A DNA stretch of 64,000 nt from DAOSVX01 sp964447275 (GTDB lineage Bacteria; Bacillota_I; Bacilli_A; RF39; UBA660), in NCBI GenBank assembly GCA_964447275.1, contig CAYURI010000002.1:1-64000 (forward strand), given 5' to 3'. Made by a program: the position numbers and the translations under genes. Below are positions 24,340-32,065 of the stretch, one piece after another; position 1 is the first letter of the stretch, and the number at the start of each line of letters is the position of its first letter. A model generated the notes under the pieces. The model had not been told where the DNA came from and ran no database searches. It worked only from the letters and a program-made list of their open reading frames with translations.

Positions 24340-24726
24340 ATGAAATTGGCTTCCATTGTTATTGATTCTAATAATGCTGAAGACTTATCAGAATTTTATA
24401 GAAAATTATTAGATTGGAACAAAAAAATTTATAGTCATGGCGAAGACGGTGAGTGGATTGCTTTGTCAAAAAGTGATGAAAGCACAACGCGCTTAGTTTT
24501 TCAACAAATAGAAGGTTATGAAAAACCATCTTGGCCTGAAGAATCTGGCAAGCAGCAACAGATGTTACATTTAGATTTTTATTCTGATGATGTCGCTGAT
24601 AGTGTTAAGCATGCAATTGCTTGTGGCGCAAAACTGGCTGAATATCAATCTGGAGACTGGCAAGTCTTAATAGATCCAGCAGGGCATCCTTTTTGTATAA
24701 TTCCCACAAGAATAAGAAAAGATTAA
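24340..24726 (+). CDS. VOC-family (glyoxalase/dioxygenase-like) protein
   Basis: The 128-residue protein has the two beta-alpha-beta-beta-beta halves of vicinal oxygen chelate proteins: KLASIVIDSNNAEDLSEFYRKLLDW at the start and MLHLDFYSDDVADSVKHAIACGAKL in the second half. It ends with the typical DPAGHPFCIIP. The residues H and E that usually hold the metal are partly present (HLDF, the C-terminal region), so it may be an enzyme or a binding protein. No substrate can be named. The ATG at 24340 follows GGGTGATA, and TATAAT is at 24318-24323. It is a single-gene unit. Confidence 0.85.
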   Translation: MKLASIVIDSNNAEDLSEFYRKLLDWNKKIYSHGEDGEWIALSKSDESTTRLVFQQIEGYEKPSWPEESGKQQQMLHLDFYSDDVADSVKHAIACGAKLAEYQSGDWQVLIDPAGHPFCIIPTRIRKD

Positions 24727-24732
24727 ACACCA

Positions 24733-24786
24733 AACATTTGCCTTTATCGCTAAAATATAATATATTATTCTTATGAATCAAATGTT
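24733..24786 (+). promoter_or_regulatory. Promoter region flanked by an inverted repeat
   Basis: AACATTTG (24733-24740) and CAAATGTT (24779-24786) are inverted repeats on either side of an AT-rich promoter segment with TTGCCT and TATAAT/TATATT elements. This is a candidate operator for the downstream toxin-like gene. It could also be chance in AT-rich DNA. Confidence 0.4.
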
Positions 24787-24819
24787 AATTTTTAATTAGA
24801 TGTATTTGAAGGGATCTTT

Positions 24820-25635
24820 ATGATAGATAGAAGTAAAATATGGAAACAAAAAATTATAACACCGACTGAAGAGCAAGCCACAATGGAAGAAGTATTTATT
24901 ACTCGAGCTGTCGAAGAAACTGAAGCCTGTTTAGAAAGCTATTTAAGCTTACCTTCATCTATGGGTGGGCATTATATAAACTCGGATTTATTTAAAGAAG
25001 TGTTTCCTGAATATCGAGAAAATGTGGAAACAAGAAGAAAATATGCTGAGGTTGTACATAATTCAGCAGCAGTCTTAGCAAATGAAATGTTTATTAGAAA
25101 TGCTAGAGATGAAAAAGTTAAAGAATGTATTTTTTTAACAGGAGTCCCAGGAGCGGGGAAAACATTTTTTATTCAATCATTATATCTTTCTGGGCAAGTA
25201 CCTGAAGATGTAATGATTTATGAAGGCGATATAACAAACGAAACTATTAAAGAAAAAATAAGACTTGTTATCGAGAATAACAAAAGGGTGCATATTATAG
25301 TAATTAATCCGACATTGGAATTAGCTATGAGTAATGCTATAAATAGAGCTCTAGAAATAGGTCGAGGAGCAAGTTGCGCTACAATTGCAAGAATAATGAG
25401 CTCTTTACCAATGGCACTTGATGATATTATAAGAATGTGTAATGGTAATTTAAGCTTAGGCATATATAATAAGACGGCAAATGATGTTATTGAGTTTTTT
25501 GTTGGTTTTGATAATTTGTACTTATTAGAGTGTGGCACTTATGACGAAATAAAAGAAAGACTAGAGGCTATAAGATTAGAAATACTTAAAAAAAAAAGGA
25601 GAGTGATGGCTTATCAAACCGAATGTGTTAGTTGA
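24820..25635 (+). CDS. Zeta-toxin-like P-loop kinase domain protein
   Basis: The 271-residue protein has GGHYINSDLFKEVFPEYRE (49-67), then a Walker A motif GVPGAGKT (108-115) in CIFLTGVPGAGKTFF, and IHIIVINPTLELAMSNAI-type strands. The order substrate-loop region, spacer, P-loop matches plasmid- and chromosome-borne zeta-toxin-type kinases, which phosphorylate UDP-sugars to block wall synthesis. The spacing and later motifs differ enough that toxicity is not assured. The ATG follows GAAGGGATCTTT. The 3' end has a long A tract (about 25587-25597), a slippage-prone site, and then a small ORF and a hypothetical gene in the same direction. Confidence 0.6.
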   Translation: MIDRSKIWKQKIITPTEEQATMEEVFITRAVEETEACLESYLSLPSSMGGHYINSDLFKEVFPEYRENVETRRKYAEVVHNSAAVLANEMFIRNARDEKVKECIFLTGVPGAGKTFFIQSLYLSGQVPEDVMIYEGDITNETIKEKIRLVIENNKRVHIIVINPTLELAMSNAINRALEIGRGASCATIARIMSSLPMALDDIIRMCNGNLSLGIYNKTANDVIEFFVGFDNLYLLECGTYDEIKERLEAIRLEILKKKRRVMAYQTECVS

Positions 25636-25726
25636 AAATTTAATGAAATCAGGAGCAAAAATAGCAAAAATCGCCGCCATAAATAAAAAAATATTAGCGA
25701 GTATAAAGACTTTAGCAAATTTTTAA
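25606..25726 (+). pseudogene. Remnant of a small ORF after the zeta-like gene
   Basis: In the frame of GTG 25625 the DNA reads IKPNVLVENLMKSGAKIAKI and on to a LANF end at TAA 25724-25726, a coherent helical Lys/Ala-rich peptide. The ribosome site AGGAGAG (25597-25603) lines up with codon CTT at 25610, and the nearby ATG (25606) is in another frame. A 1-nt change near the start would explain this. It could be a former antitoxin or partner of the P-loop protein; that is inference. Internal GTG 25625 or ATG 25643 starts lack ribosome sites. Confidence 0.4.
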
Positions 25727-25749
25727 AAAAGGGAGGGCACAAAGAAATA

Positions 25750-26166
25750 ATGACAAATATAAACAAAATTATCAATGAAAAAAAAGAATATAAAATTAGA
25801 ATAAGTGATTACGAGGAATATATAAAAATAAATGGTATAAAACGAGCCAAATGTCCCCAAGCATTGGAAGTTAGAGATAAAACAGCAATTTATTATATCA
25901 TTGAACAAAATGGAGATTTTGTTGATGACTTTTGTATATTTATTGCTGAAAATTGGATAACGTTAGATGAAAGATTATATTTAGATGATCAAATTACAAA
26001 AAGTGTCATTGATTTTATTAAAAATGATTTTAAATATATTATATTTTATATCCCAGAAAGAGATGAAGACCTTTTAGAGGCAATAAAAAATAAATATTCG
26101 AATTTAGAGGTAACTGAAACTAAACAAGGTGAATATAAATTTTATAAAGTAAAAATGTTATTATAG
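25750..26166 (+). CDS. Hypothetical protein, 138 aa
   Basis: The protein is soluble and mixed alpha/beta, starting MTNINKIINEKKEYKIRISD, with a single Cys-Pro (AKCPQALEVRDKTA) and a C-terminal half (YIIFYIPERDEDLLEAIKNK) that resembles a GNAT or phosphatase-like strand-helix, but no catalytic motif is seen. GGGAGGG (25731-25737) lies 12 bp before the ATG. It follows the zeta-like gene in the same direction, so it may belong to that unit. No family is recognised. Confidence 0.6.
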   Translation: MTNINKIINEKKEYKIRISDYEEYIKINGIKRAKCPQALEVRDKTAIYYIIEQNGDFVDDFCIFIAENWITLDERLYLDDQITKSVIDFIKNDFKYIIFYIPERDEDLLEAIKNKYSNLEVTETKQGEYKFYKVKMLL

Positions 26167-26170
26167 TGAT

Positions 26171-26202
26171 AAAAAGGATTAATATTTTAATTCTTTTTTT
26201 AT
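26171..26202 (+). terminator. Intrinsic terminator
   Basis: AAGGATTAA (26174-26182) pairs with TTAATTCTT (26187-26195), followed by Ts. Confidence 0.8.
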
Positions 26203-26229
26203 TATGTTAAAATAAAAATAGAGGTATTT

Positions 26230-26706
26230 ATGAATAATATTAGAGTTAGGGCAATTATATTTATAGAAAATGGAATCATATTAATACATAGAAAAAGAGA
26301 GGTTAATGGAGAAATAAAGGAATATTATCCATTACCAGGTGGCGGTATAGAAGATGGGGAACCCTTAGAAGAAGCTTTATACTGAGAAATAAAGGAAGAA
26401 TTAGGAATTGTTGTTAAAATCAACAAACAAATATATAAGATAATTGACGATACCTCAGTTCAACATATTTTCCTTTGTGATTATATAAGTGGTGAAATTG
26501 GTACTGGAATAGGACCAGAGTTTAATAGTTCAGAATATCAAAAAAGAGGAAAATACATGCCAGAAATTATAAATACAAAAGATTTAAAAAATACAAATAT
26601 GGTTCCTACAGAATTAAAAGAACAATTCTTAAAAGATCTTGATAATAATTTAATCAAAAACACTAATTATCAAGAAATAAAGATTATAAATACAATTGCA
26701 ATGTAA
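26230..26706 (+). pseudogene. Nudix hydrolase gene with in-frame TGA
   Basis: The frame from ATG 26230 reads MNNIRVRAIIFIENG, then a complete Nudix region LPGGGIEDGEPLEEALY, a TGA at 26383-26385, and EIKEELGIVV. The stop replaces the Arg of the conserved R-E-x2-E-E core, so one base change (CGA or AGA to TGA) has disrupted the catalytic motif. The rest continues open for 107 codons to TAA 26704-26706. TGA is not recoded as Trp here, because Trp would not fit this position. A sequencing error is the alternative. The promoter TGTTAAAAT is at 26205-26213. Confidence 0.8.
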
Positions 26707-26720
26707 TAAAAGGAGTACAC

Positions 26721-27059
26721 ATGAATATAAATATTAGTAAAGTAAAAATAATAACAACATCACCAGTAGAAAATGTTGATGAAATATTAAAAGTATTAGG
26801 AGATGCTGGCGCTGGTATAATAGGGAATTATAATTACTGTAGTATGCAAACCAACTCTATTGGAACATTTATGGGTAATGATAATTTTAATCCTTATATT
26901 GGTGAAAAAAATAAACTAGAAAAAGTAAAAGAAATAAAGATTGAGATGCAATGCGATATAGATAAAGTAAAAGCAGTATTAAAAAAATTAAGAGAAATAC
27001 ATCCATATGAAGAACCGGCTATTGATATTATTCCTTTAATTGATGAAAAAGAATTATAA
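26721..27059 (+). CDS. NIF3-associated PII/CutA-like domain protein
   Basis: The 112-residue protein has VEDILKVLGDAGAGIIGNYN-like and IGTFMGNDNFNPYIG segments, ending with the family signature REIHPYEEPAIDIIPL. This is the ferredoxin-like domain inserted in YqfO/NIF3 proteins, here found on its own. CutA and PII relatives bind ligands or metals as trimers, and its function alone is unknown. It begins 14 bp after the broken Nudix gene with an AAGGAGTACAC ribosome site, suggesting they were an operon. Confidence 0.85.
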   Translation: MNINISKVKIITTSPVENVDEILKVLGDAGAGIIGNYNYCSMQTNSIGTFMGNDNFNPYIGEKNKLEKVKEIKIEMQCDIDKVKAVLKKLREIHPYEEPAIDIIPLIDEKEL

Positions 27060-27230
27060 TAAGGGTCTTATAGAAATATAAATCCCTGTAAACCCTTAAA
27101 AAGTGCTATAATATAAGAATAATTAATAGTTATTTAATATCATGATATTAAAAATGAAGTTTATTTTATTTAATTTATAAATAATAATCCTTCAAATAGC
27201 TGTTTTTATAAAACAGAAGGGGATTATAAA
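27060..27230 (+). promoter_or_regulatory. Promoter and long leader of the CarD-like gene
   Basis: TGCTATAAT at about 27107-27115 (GTGCTATAATATAAG) gives a leader of about 110 nt, unusually long here. It contains an AGCTGTTTTTATAAAACAG hairpin just before the AAGGGGAT ribosome site. The hairpin could modulate translation. Confidence 0.45.
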
Positions 27231-27707
27231 ATGTATAAAGAAAGTAATATAATTGTTTATAAAAGAGATATATGTAAAATTGTTGAAATAAAGAAAAAAT
27301 TTATTAATGAAACGGATTATTATATTTTAGAGCCGGTTTTTGATCCGTCACTATGTATTTCTATACCTACTAACAATAAAGATTTAAGGGATTTAGCTAA
27401 TCTTGGCGAAATAAACAAGTTTATTAAAATGATTCCTAATCTTAATGTTATTGAAGCTGATAGTTATTCAATTGAAAAAGAATACAAGAAATTAATTAAT
27501 TCAAATAAAATAGAAGACTTGATGACCATAATTAAAACAGTATATTCTCGAAATCAAGTTCATTTAGATAATAAAAAGAAAATCAGTGATAAAGATAGTC
27601 AATATTATGAAAAAGCTGAAAAATATTTGTGCCAAGAATTTTCTATAGCACTAAATAAAACATATAAAGATACAATTAAATATATCGAAGATTTATTTAT
27701 AAAATAA
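27231..27707 (+). CDS. CarD-family transcriptional regulator
   Basis: The 158-residue protein has the RNA-polymerase-interacting Tudor-like domain of CarD/CdnL: IVVYKRDICKIVEIKKKF, then YYILEPVFDPSLCISIPTNN and LRDLANLGEINKFIKMIP. Helices follow (residues 80-158). CarD proteins bind the RNAP beta subunit and stabilise open promoter complexes. The sequence is divergent in its C-terminal helices, so promoter binding by the Trp-type wedge is not certain. A terminator follows the stop. Confidence 0.8.
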   Translation: MYKESNIIVYKRDICKIVEIKKKFINETDYYILEPVFDPSLCISIPTNNKDLRDLANLGEINKFIKMIPNLNVIEADSYSIEKEYKKLINSNKIEDLMTIIKTVYSRNQVHLDNKKKISDKDSQYYEKAEKYLCQEFSIALNKTYKDTIKYIEDLFIK

Positions 27708-27734
27708 ATGATTATTAATAGTAATCATTTTTTT
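27705..27734 (+). terminator. Intrinsic terminator after the CarD-like gene
   Basis: AATGATTA pairs with TAATCATT around TTAATAG, followed by Ts. The stop codon is at its base. Confidence 0.85.
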
Positions 27735-27741
27735 ATTATAG

Positions 27742-27747
27742 TATAAT
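27742..27747 (+). promoter_or_regulatory. -10 box of the DUF6879-like gene
   Basis: TATAAT at 27742-27747 lies 18 bp before ATG 27765 and directly follows the terminator T tract. Confidence 0.6.
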
Positions 27748-27764
27748 TATTTTAGGAGATAGTT

Positions 27765-28364
27765 ATGATAAAAACTTTAGAAAAATTAAAAGATGACGCT
27801 AAAATTATAAATGATGATGATTTTAATAAAATATTTGATGATACTTGGAATGGTACTAAAAAAGATTTTTATAAGTTAGAAACATCACAAGTTTACGCTT
27901 GTGATATGGACTCTAATTATCAAGATTATCTAAATGGGAATTATAATAATTTAACCAATATATTTAAAAACTTTTATCAGGATTGGGGTTTAATGTTAAA
28001 AAAGAGTAATATTAAAATGAAAAGATTACATTTAATAGATGTTCCTTTGTCAGATTACCTTAATTATGAGATGTATTTTTATTTAATAAATGAAAATGCT
28101 GGTGAAAAAATAAGATGTTTAAGTTTTGATAAAATAAAAGAAAGAAAAATGGATGATTTTATTATTTTTGATAAAGATAAAATAATTATTAATGAACATA
28201 ATATAAATGGTGAACTAGTAAAAAGCTATTATAGTGAAAATAAATATTTAATTAATATTTTATTATGTGAATTTAAGATATTGTATAAAAAGGGCAAAGA
28301 TTATAAAACATATGCTAATTTTAATAGCGATGTATTAAAATTAATGGAGGGTATTTATGAATAA
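27765..28364 (+). CDS. DUF6879-like protein
   Basis: The 199-residue protein matches the DUF6879 pattern known mainly from Actinobacteria: DFYKLETSQVYACDMDSNYQ near the start, then KMKRLHLIDVPLSDYLNYEMYF and NENAGEKIRCL. The function of that domain is unknown; it often lies next to regulators. It overlaps the next gene, a Ppx/GppA-like protein, by 8 bp, so the two are translationally coupled. The ATG follows TTTAGGAGATAGTT. The DUF6879 call rests on pattern recognition without a search. Confidence 0.6.
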   Translation: MIKTLEKLKDDAKIINDDDFNKIFDDTWNGTKKDFYKLETSQVYACDMDSNYQDYLNGNYNNLTNIFKNFYQDWGLMLKKSNIKMKRLHLIDVPLSDYLNYEMYFYLINENAGEKIRCLSFDKIKERKMDDFIIFDKDKIIINEHNINGELVKSYYSENKYLINILLCEFKILYKKGKDYKTYANFNSDVLKLMEGIYE

Positions 28365-29259
28365 ATTAATTGTTATAGAAGTAGGATCTACAGTTACTAA
28401 AGCTTTCTTATTTGAAGAAGACAATACTACAGAATTGCTTAAAGAACTTGTTGAGTTTAAAAAACATTATGTTGATTATCATAAAATATTAGAAGAAGAT
28501 GAAACCAAGTTATTTAATTATATAAATAAGTTGAAAGAAATAACTGAAAATATCTATGTTTATGGAACAAGTATATTTAGAAATATATCTAATGAAGAAC
28601 TAGAAGAATTTTTGAAACATTTAAAAGCAAGTACGGAATTAACATTAACAGTAGCTAGTGCAGATGATGAAGAAAGATATACAATAAATGGGGTAATAGC
28701 TAATATTGATACAACTAAACCAATTGTTATTTTAATTGGTGGTGGTGGTTCTAATGAAATAGCAGTCGTAAAAGATAAAGAAGTTATAGAACGCTTACAT
28801 ATTAATATGGGAGCAGTAGATATAACAGCTTCTTATCCAGATTTAGCAAGTGATAGAACAACGATTGATGTTGGTAAAGTGATTAAAGAATTAGAAACTA
28901 AATTAGCAGATTTAAAAACTGAAGTTGATGTTTTAGTTTTAGCAGGGAGCTCTAATAAATTTTTTAGAGAAACAGTTGGTTATCATTTTACTGAAGATGT
29001 TCCATTTAATTATGATAAAAAAGAAATGGTTATTATGACTAAAGAAGGCTTTGACAAAGATGATAATGATTACCATTATAATAAATCGTTAGAAGAAATG
29101 AAAAAATATACTCCTGATATGCCTAATTGGTGGGTACCATCAAGAGCTTTAATAGCATTTGCTAATGCTGTATCTAATAGATGTAAAGCTAAATATATAG
29201 CAGCGTCTAATATTGGCATGACTTATGGCATTGCTGAAGAAAAAAGAAGCAACAATTAA
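28357..29259 (+). CDS. Ppx/GppA-like ASKHA phosphatase-fold protein (copy 1)
   Basis: The 300-residue protein has the actin-fold start VIEVGSTVTKAFLFEED (phosphate 1), YVYGTSIFRNIS, an ERYTINGVIA segment and LIGGGGSNEIAVV (phosphate 2), the pattern of exopolyphosphatase/GppA domains. Those enzymes hydrolyse polyphosphate or pppGpp. It is similar to the 34121-35020 protein (GTSIFRN versus ATGIFRN) but not identical. The catalytic Glu of Ppx is probably the E in ADDEERY. It has only the first two domains of GppA and no HD domain. It is coupled to the DUF6879-like gene. Confidence 0.72.
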   Translation: MNKLIVIEVGSTVTKAFLFEEDNTTELLKELVEFKKHYVDYHKILEEDETKLFNYINKLKEITENIYVYGTSIFRNISNEELEEFLKHLKASTELTLTVASADDEERYTINGVIANIDTTKPIVILIGGGGSNEIAVVKDKEVIERLHINMGAVDITASYPDLASDRTTIDVGKVIKELETKLADLKTEVDVLVLAGSSNKFFRETVGYHFTEDVPFNYDKKEMVIMTKEGFDKDDNDYHYNKSLEEMKKYTPDMPNWWVPSRALIAFANAVSNRCKAKYIAASNIGMTYGIAEEKRSNN

Positions 29260-29268
29260 AATATATAG

Positions 29269-29274
29269 TATAAT
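29269..29274 (+). promoter_or_regulatory. -10 box of the flavodoxin-like gene
   Basis: TATAAT at 29269-29274 is 21 bp upstream of ATG 29295, with GGGAGA as ribosome site. Confidence 0.5.
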
Positions 29275-29294
29275 ATTTTTGTTGGGAGACATTT

Positions 29295-29837
29295 ATGAAA
29301 AGAATGTTTATATGTGGTAGTAATAGAGAAAAGAATTGTTATAAAATATTAAATGATTTAAAAGAAGATCAAGATGATATTATATCTTTAGCTAGAAAAG
29401 ATATAAGATTTTGTTTGGGATGTAATGCTTGCCAAAAAAGGCTTGAAAAACTTTGTGTGTTAAATGATTATATGCAGGAAGTATATCCTAAAATATTGTC
29501 GTCAGAAGAAATAATAATTGCAAGCCCAATATATATGAATCAAATTACAGGTATATTAAAAAATTTTATTGATAGGCTTAACCCCTTTTTAGGTAATAAT
29601 GCTTTAGAAGGCAAGAATATTTATTTAATTTTAATAGGCCAAATGAGCGAAAAAGACAATGAAGCAGAAGTAGAAAAAATAGCCAACTATTTTTTGGGAT
29701 TAAGCGAATTTATGGGATTCAAATTTAAATTTTTAAAATATTTATCTAGTGGTGATGTTTTAGAAATTGATGACATAATCAAGGTGAATGGTGATTACAA
29801 AAACATTATAAAAAGCATAAAGCAAGAGATTAAGTAA
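29295..29837 (+). CDS. Flavodoxin-like NAD(P)H oxidoreductase
   Basis: The 180-residue protein resembles the NADPH-dependent FMN reductase/iron-sulfur flavoprotein family: ICGSNREKNCYKIL for the FMN phosphate loop, a Cys cluster FCLGCNACQKRLEKLCVL (C-x2-C-x2-C and one more Cys), and IIASPIYMNQITGILKNFIDRL, the conserved active-site segment. The Cys cluster could hold an Fe-S centre or act in thiol chemistry. Cofactor content is inference. A terminator hairpin overlaps the stop codon. Confidence 0.82.
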   Translation: MKRMFICGSNREKNCYKILNDLKEDQDDIISLARKDIRFCLGCNACQKRLEKLCVLNDYMQEVYPKILSSEEIIIASPIYMNQITGILKNFIDRLNPFLGNNALEGKNIYLILIGQMSEKDNEAEVEKIANYFLGLSEFMGFKFKFLKYLSSGDVLEIDDIIKVNGDYKNIIKSIKQEIK

Positions 29838-29853
29838 ATATTTAATCTTTTTT
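29824..29853 (+). terminator. Intrinsic terminator
   Basis: AGATTAA pairs with TTAATCT around GTAAATA, followed by Ts. The stem contains the final codons of the flavodoxin-like gene. Confidence 0.75.
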
Positions 29854-29871
29854 ACACTTTTACCAATAAAA

Positions 29872-29932
29872 TAGATGTATTATTACATCTAAATATTAGA
29901 AGTTAGAAAACTTTTTAGATGAGAGGAATTTT
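29872..29932 (+). promoter_or_regulatory. Leader with mutually exclusive hairpins before the ABC operon
   Basis: TAGATGT (29872-29878) can pair with ACATCTA (29885-29891). Alternatively CATCTAAA (29886-29893) pairs with TTTAGATG (29914-29921), whose last base starts the GAGAGGA ribosome site of the permease gene. Both stems share ACATCTA, so they cannot form together. This looks like a switch that could hide or expose the ribosome site. No ligand can be suggested. Confidence 0.5.
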
Positions 29933-31378
29933 ATGAATTTTTTTGAAAGAAGTATAATAAGTATTAAAAGGCGTAAAGGTAAATCTTTGATACTCTTTTT
30001 GGCAATCTTACTTATATGTAATTTAATTGCTGGATCAATATCAGTAAAAAAAGCTTTAGTAAAAACTGAAAATAATATTTCTGGTGGCATGCCAATTGAA
30101 TTAAAAGCCGAGATTGACTATGATAAGGTAATAAATAAAGAACCAGAAAAGATTACTGAAGCAATGGTTAAAAAAATTGGTAATTCTTCATATTTAAAAG
30201 CTTATTATTATTCATATAGCTACTATTTAACCAGTAAAACAACTATGTCTGATAATGGAGGAATATTATATGAAGCTCGTGAATATTCGTCTGAGAAGAT
30301 TGCTATAGATGATCCTTTTTATCCAAGTGAACAAGGCTATTTCTCAATTTTAGGAACTAATAATAATCAATTAAAAGATATTATAAATGGTAAAATAAAA
30401 ATTATGTCGGGAGCTATATATACTGAAGATGATGTAAAAAGTGGTAATAATGTTATTTTAATATCAAAAGAAGTGGCTAAGAAGAATAACTTAGAGGTTG
30501 GTTCAGAAATAACTTTACAAAAAGAATTAGATGATTATAGTACTGGAGAGTATAGAATATTAAAAACTATTTCCGAAAAATATAAAGTTGTTGGTATTTT
30601 TGAAGCTAAAGTTAATAAAACATTAGATGATAAGGGCAATGTTATTTATGAAAATAATCCTTTAGCAAACTATATTTATATGCCTAATAATACTGTTAAA
30701 GTAATCCATGATAAAGTAGCAAGTAGTGCTTCTGCTTTAAATATTGAATGGTATGATGACTTGTATATTAATTCAGCATTTTATTTAAAAAACATTAATG
30801 ATATAGAAGACTTTAAAAATGAGAATTTAAAATTACTTCCTGATAGCTACAAATTTACTGATAATTCTGAATTATATAAAACAACCATTGGACCAATGAA
30901 GAGTGTTGAAACAATTTCTAATTATGTTATGTATGCTTCACTAGGGGCATCAGTTCTAATAATTGGTTTAATATCATTACTATTTCTTCGTGAAAGAAAA
31001 CATGAAATGGGTATTTATTTGGCTCTAGGTGAGCGTAAAATGAACATTGCTTTACAAATTTTAATTGAAACTATTGCTATTTCTTTACTAGCAGTTTGTA
31101 TATCAATATTTACAGGTAATTTAGTGGCGAAAAATATATCAAATAAAATGTTAGAAAATCAAATATCAGAGTCATATAATAAGAATGATCAATATTATGA
31201 TGAATATGGATATTTATTGAATGTTGATAAAAGCGATATCATGGCTAATTATAATGTCAAATTAGATGCTGTAACAATAGCTTTAATATTTGCCATCAGT
31301 ATTGGTAGTATCACGGTTTCTACTTTAATACCAATATATTATACTTTAAAAATAAATCCAAAAAAGATATTGATGTAA
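29933..31378 (+). CDS. ABC transporter permease, FtsX/MacB type
   Basis: The 481-residue protein has an N-terminal helix (about 15-38), a large outer domain (about 40-330) and three C-terminal helices with ERKHEMGIYLALGERKMNIALQ-type FtsX signature and a final TLIPIYYTLKINPKKIL. FtsX/MacB permeases work with a LolD-like ATPase in mechanotransmission or export of peptides and lipoproteins. It starts an operon of four genes (29933-34071) with the ATPase, PASTA protein and sigma factor. The ATG follows GAGAGGAATTTT in a structured leader. Confidence 0.85.
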   Translation: MNFFERSIISIKRRKGKSLILFLAILLICNLIAGSISVKKALVKTENNISGGMPIELKAEIDYDKVINKEPEKITEAMVKKIGNSSYLKAYYYSYSYYLTSKTTMSDNGGILYEAREYSSEKIAIDDPFYPSEQGYFSILGTNNNQLKDIINGKIKIMSGAIYTEDDVKSGNNVILISKEVAKKNNLEVGSEITLQKELDDYSTGEYRILKTISEKYKVVGIFEAKVNKTLDDKGNVIYENNPLANYIYMPNNTVKVIHDKVASSASALNIEWYDDLYINSAFYLKNINDIEDFKNENLKLLPDSYKFTDNSELYKTTIGPMKSVETISNYVMYASLGASVLIIGLISLLFLRERKHEMGIYLALGERKMNIALQILIETIAISLLAVCISIFTGNLVAKNISNKMLENQISESYNKNDQYYDEYGYLLNVDKSDIMANYNVKLDAVTIALIFAISIGSITVSTLIPIYYTLKINPKKILM

Positions 31379-31387
31379 GGAGAAGTT

Positions 31388-32065
31388 ATGGAGAATATTT
31401 TAAGCGTTTCAAATTTAAGTTATTTTTACCAAGATGGAGACACAATTAGATATATTTTAAAAGATGTTTCTTTTGATTTTGAAAAAGGTAAATTTTATAC
31501 AATACTAGGCGAAAGCGGTAGTGGTAAAACAACCTTGCTTTCTTTAATAGCGGCTTTAGAAGAACAAAAACAGGGTAAGATAAAATATGAAAATATAGAT
31601 GTTAGACAAATAGGGTTAGATAAATATCGCCGTAATAATATGGGAATAGTATTCCAAAGTTATAATCTAATTCCATATATGACAGCTTTAGAGAATATTT
31701 TAGTGGCAATGAATATAACTGATAATGAGATACCTCAAAATAAAGAACTGGTTGCTAAAAATCTACTAAAATATGTTGGTTTAGATAACGTTAAAATAAG
31801 TCGTACTATAAATAAATTGTCAGGTGGAGAACAGCAAAGAGTAGCAATAGCTAGAGCGTTATCTACTGATGTTGATTTAATTTTAGCAGATGAACCAACT
31901 GGGAATTTGGATGCAGAAATGACTGAGGAAATAATTAAATTATTTGCCATGTTAGCTCATGAACATAATAAATGTGTAATTGTGGTTACTCATTCTAAAG
32001 ATGTTGCAGCAAAATCTGATATAATATTAAGATTAGAAAAAGGAGTGCTAAAAAAAGATGAGTAG
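31388..32065 (+). CDS. ABC transporter ATP-binding protein, LolD/MacB type
   Basis: The 225-residue nucleotide-binding domain has Walker A GESGSGKTT, the Q-loop MGIVFQSYNLIP, signature LSGGEQQRVAIARAL, Walker B LILADEPT, the D-loop GNLD and H-loop VVTHS. These are hallmarks of the LolD/MacB class that pairs with FtsX-type permeases. It begins 9 bp after the permease stop with AAGGAGAAGTT, and overlaps the PASTA gene by 8 bp. Confidence 0.93.
   Translation: MENILSVSNLSYFYQDGDTIRYILKDVSFDFEKGKFYTILGESGSGKTTLLSLIAALEEQKQGKIKYENIDVRQIGLDKYRRNNMGIVFQSYNLIPYMTALENILVAMNITDNEIPQNKELVAKNLLKYVGLDNVKISRTINKLSGGEQQRVAIARALSTDVDLILADEPTGNLDAEMTEEIIKLFAMLAHEHNKCVIVVTHSKDVAAKSDIILRLEKGVLKKDE

Noticed and set aside
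26383..26385. TGA as Trp (code 4) in this genome
   Set aside because: Trp is written TGG throughout, intact long genes show no internal TGA, and several genes end in TGA (15884, 25635, 43779, 56888). Trp also does not suit the Nudix Arg position.
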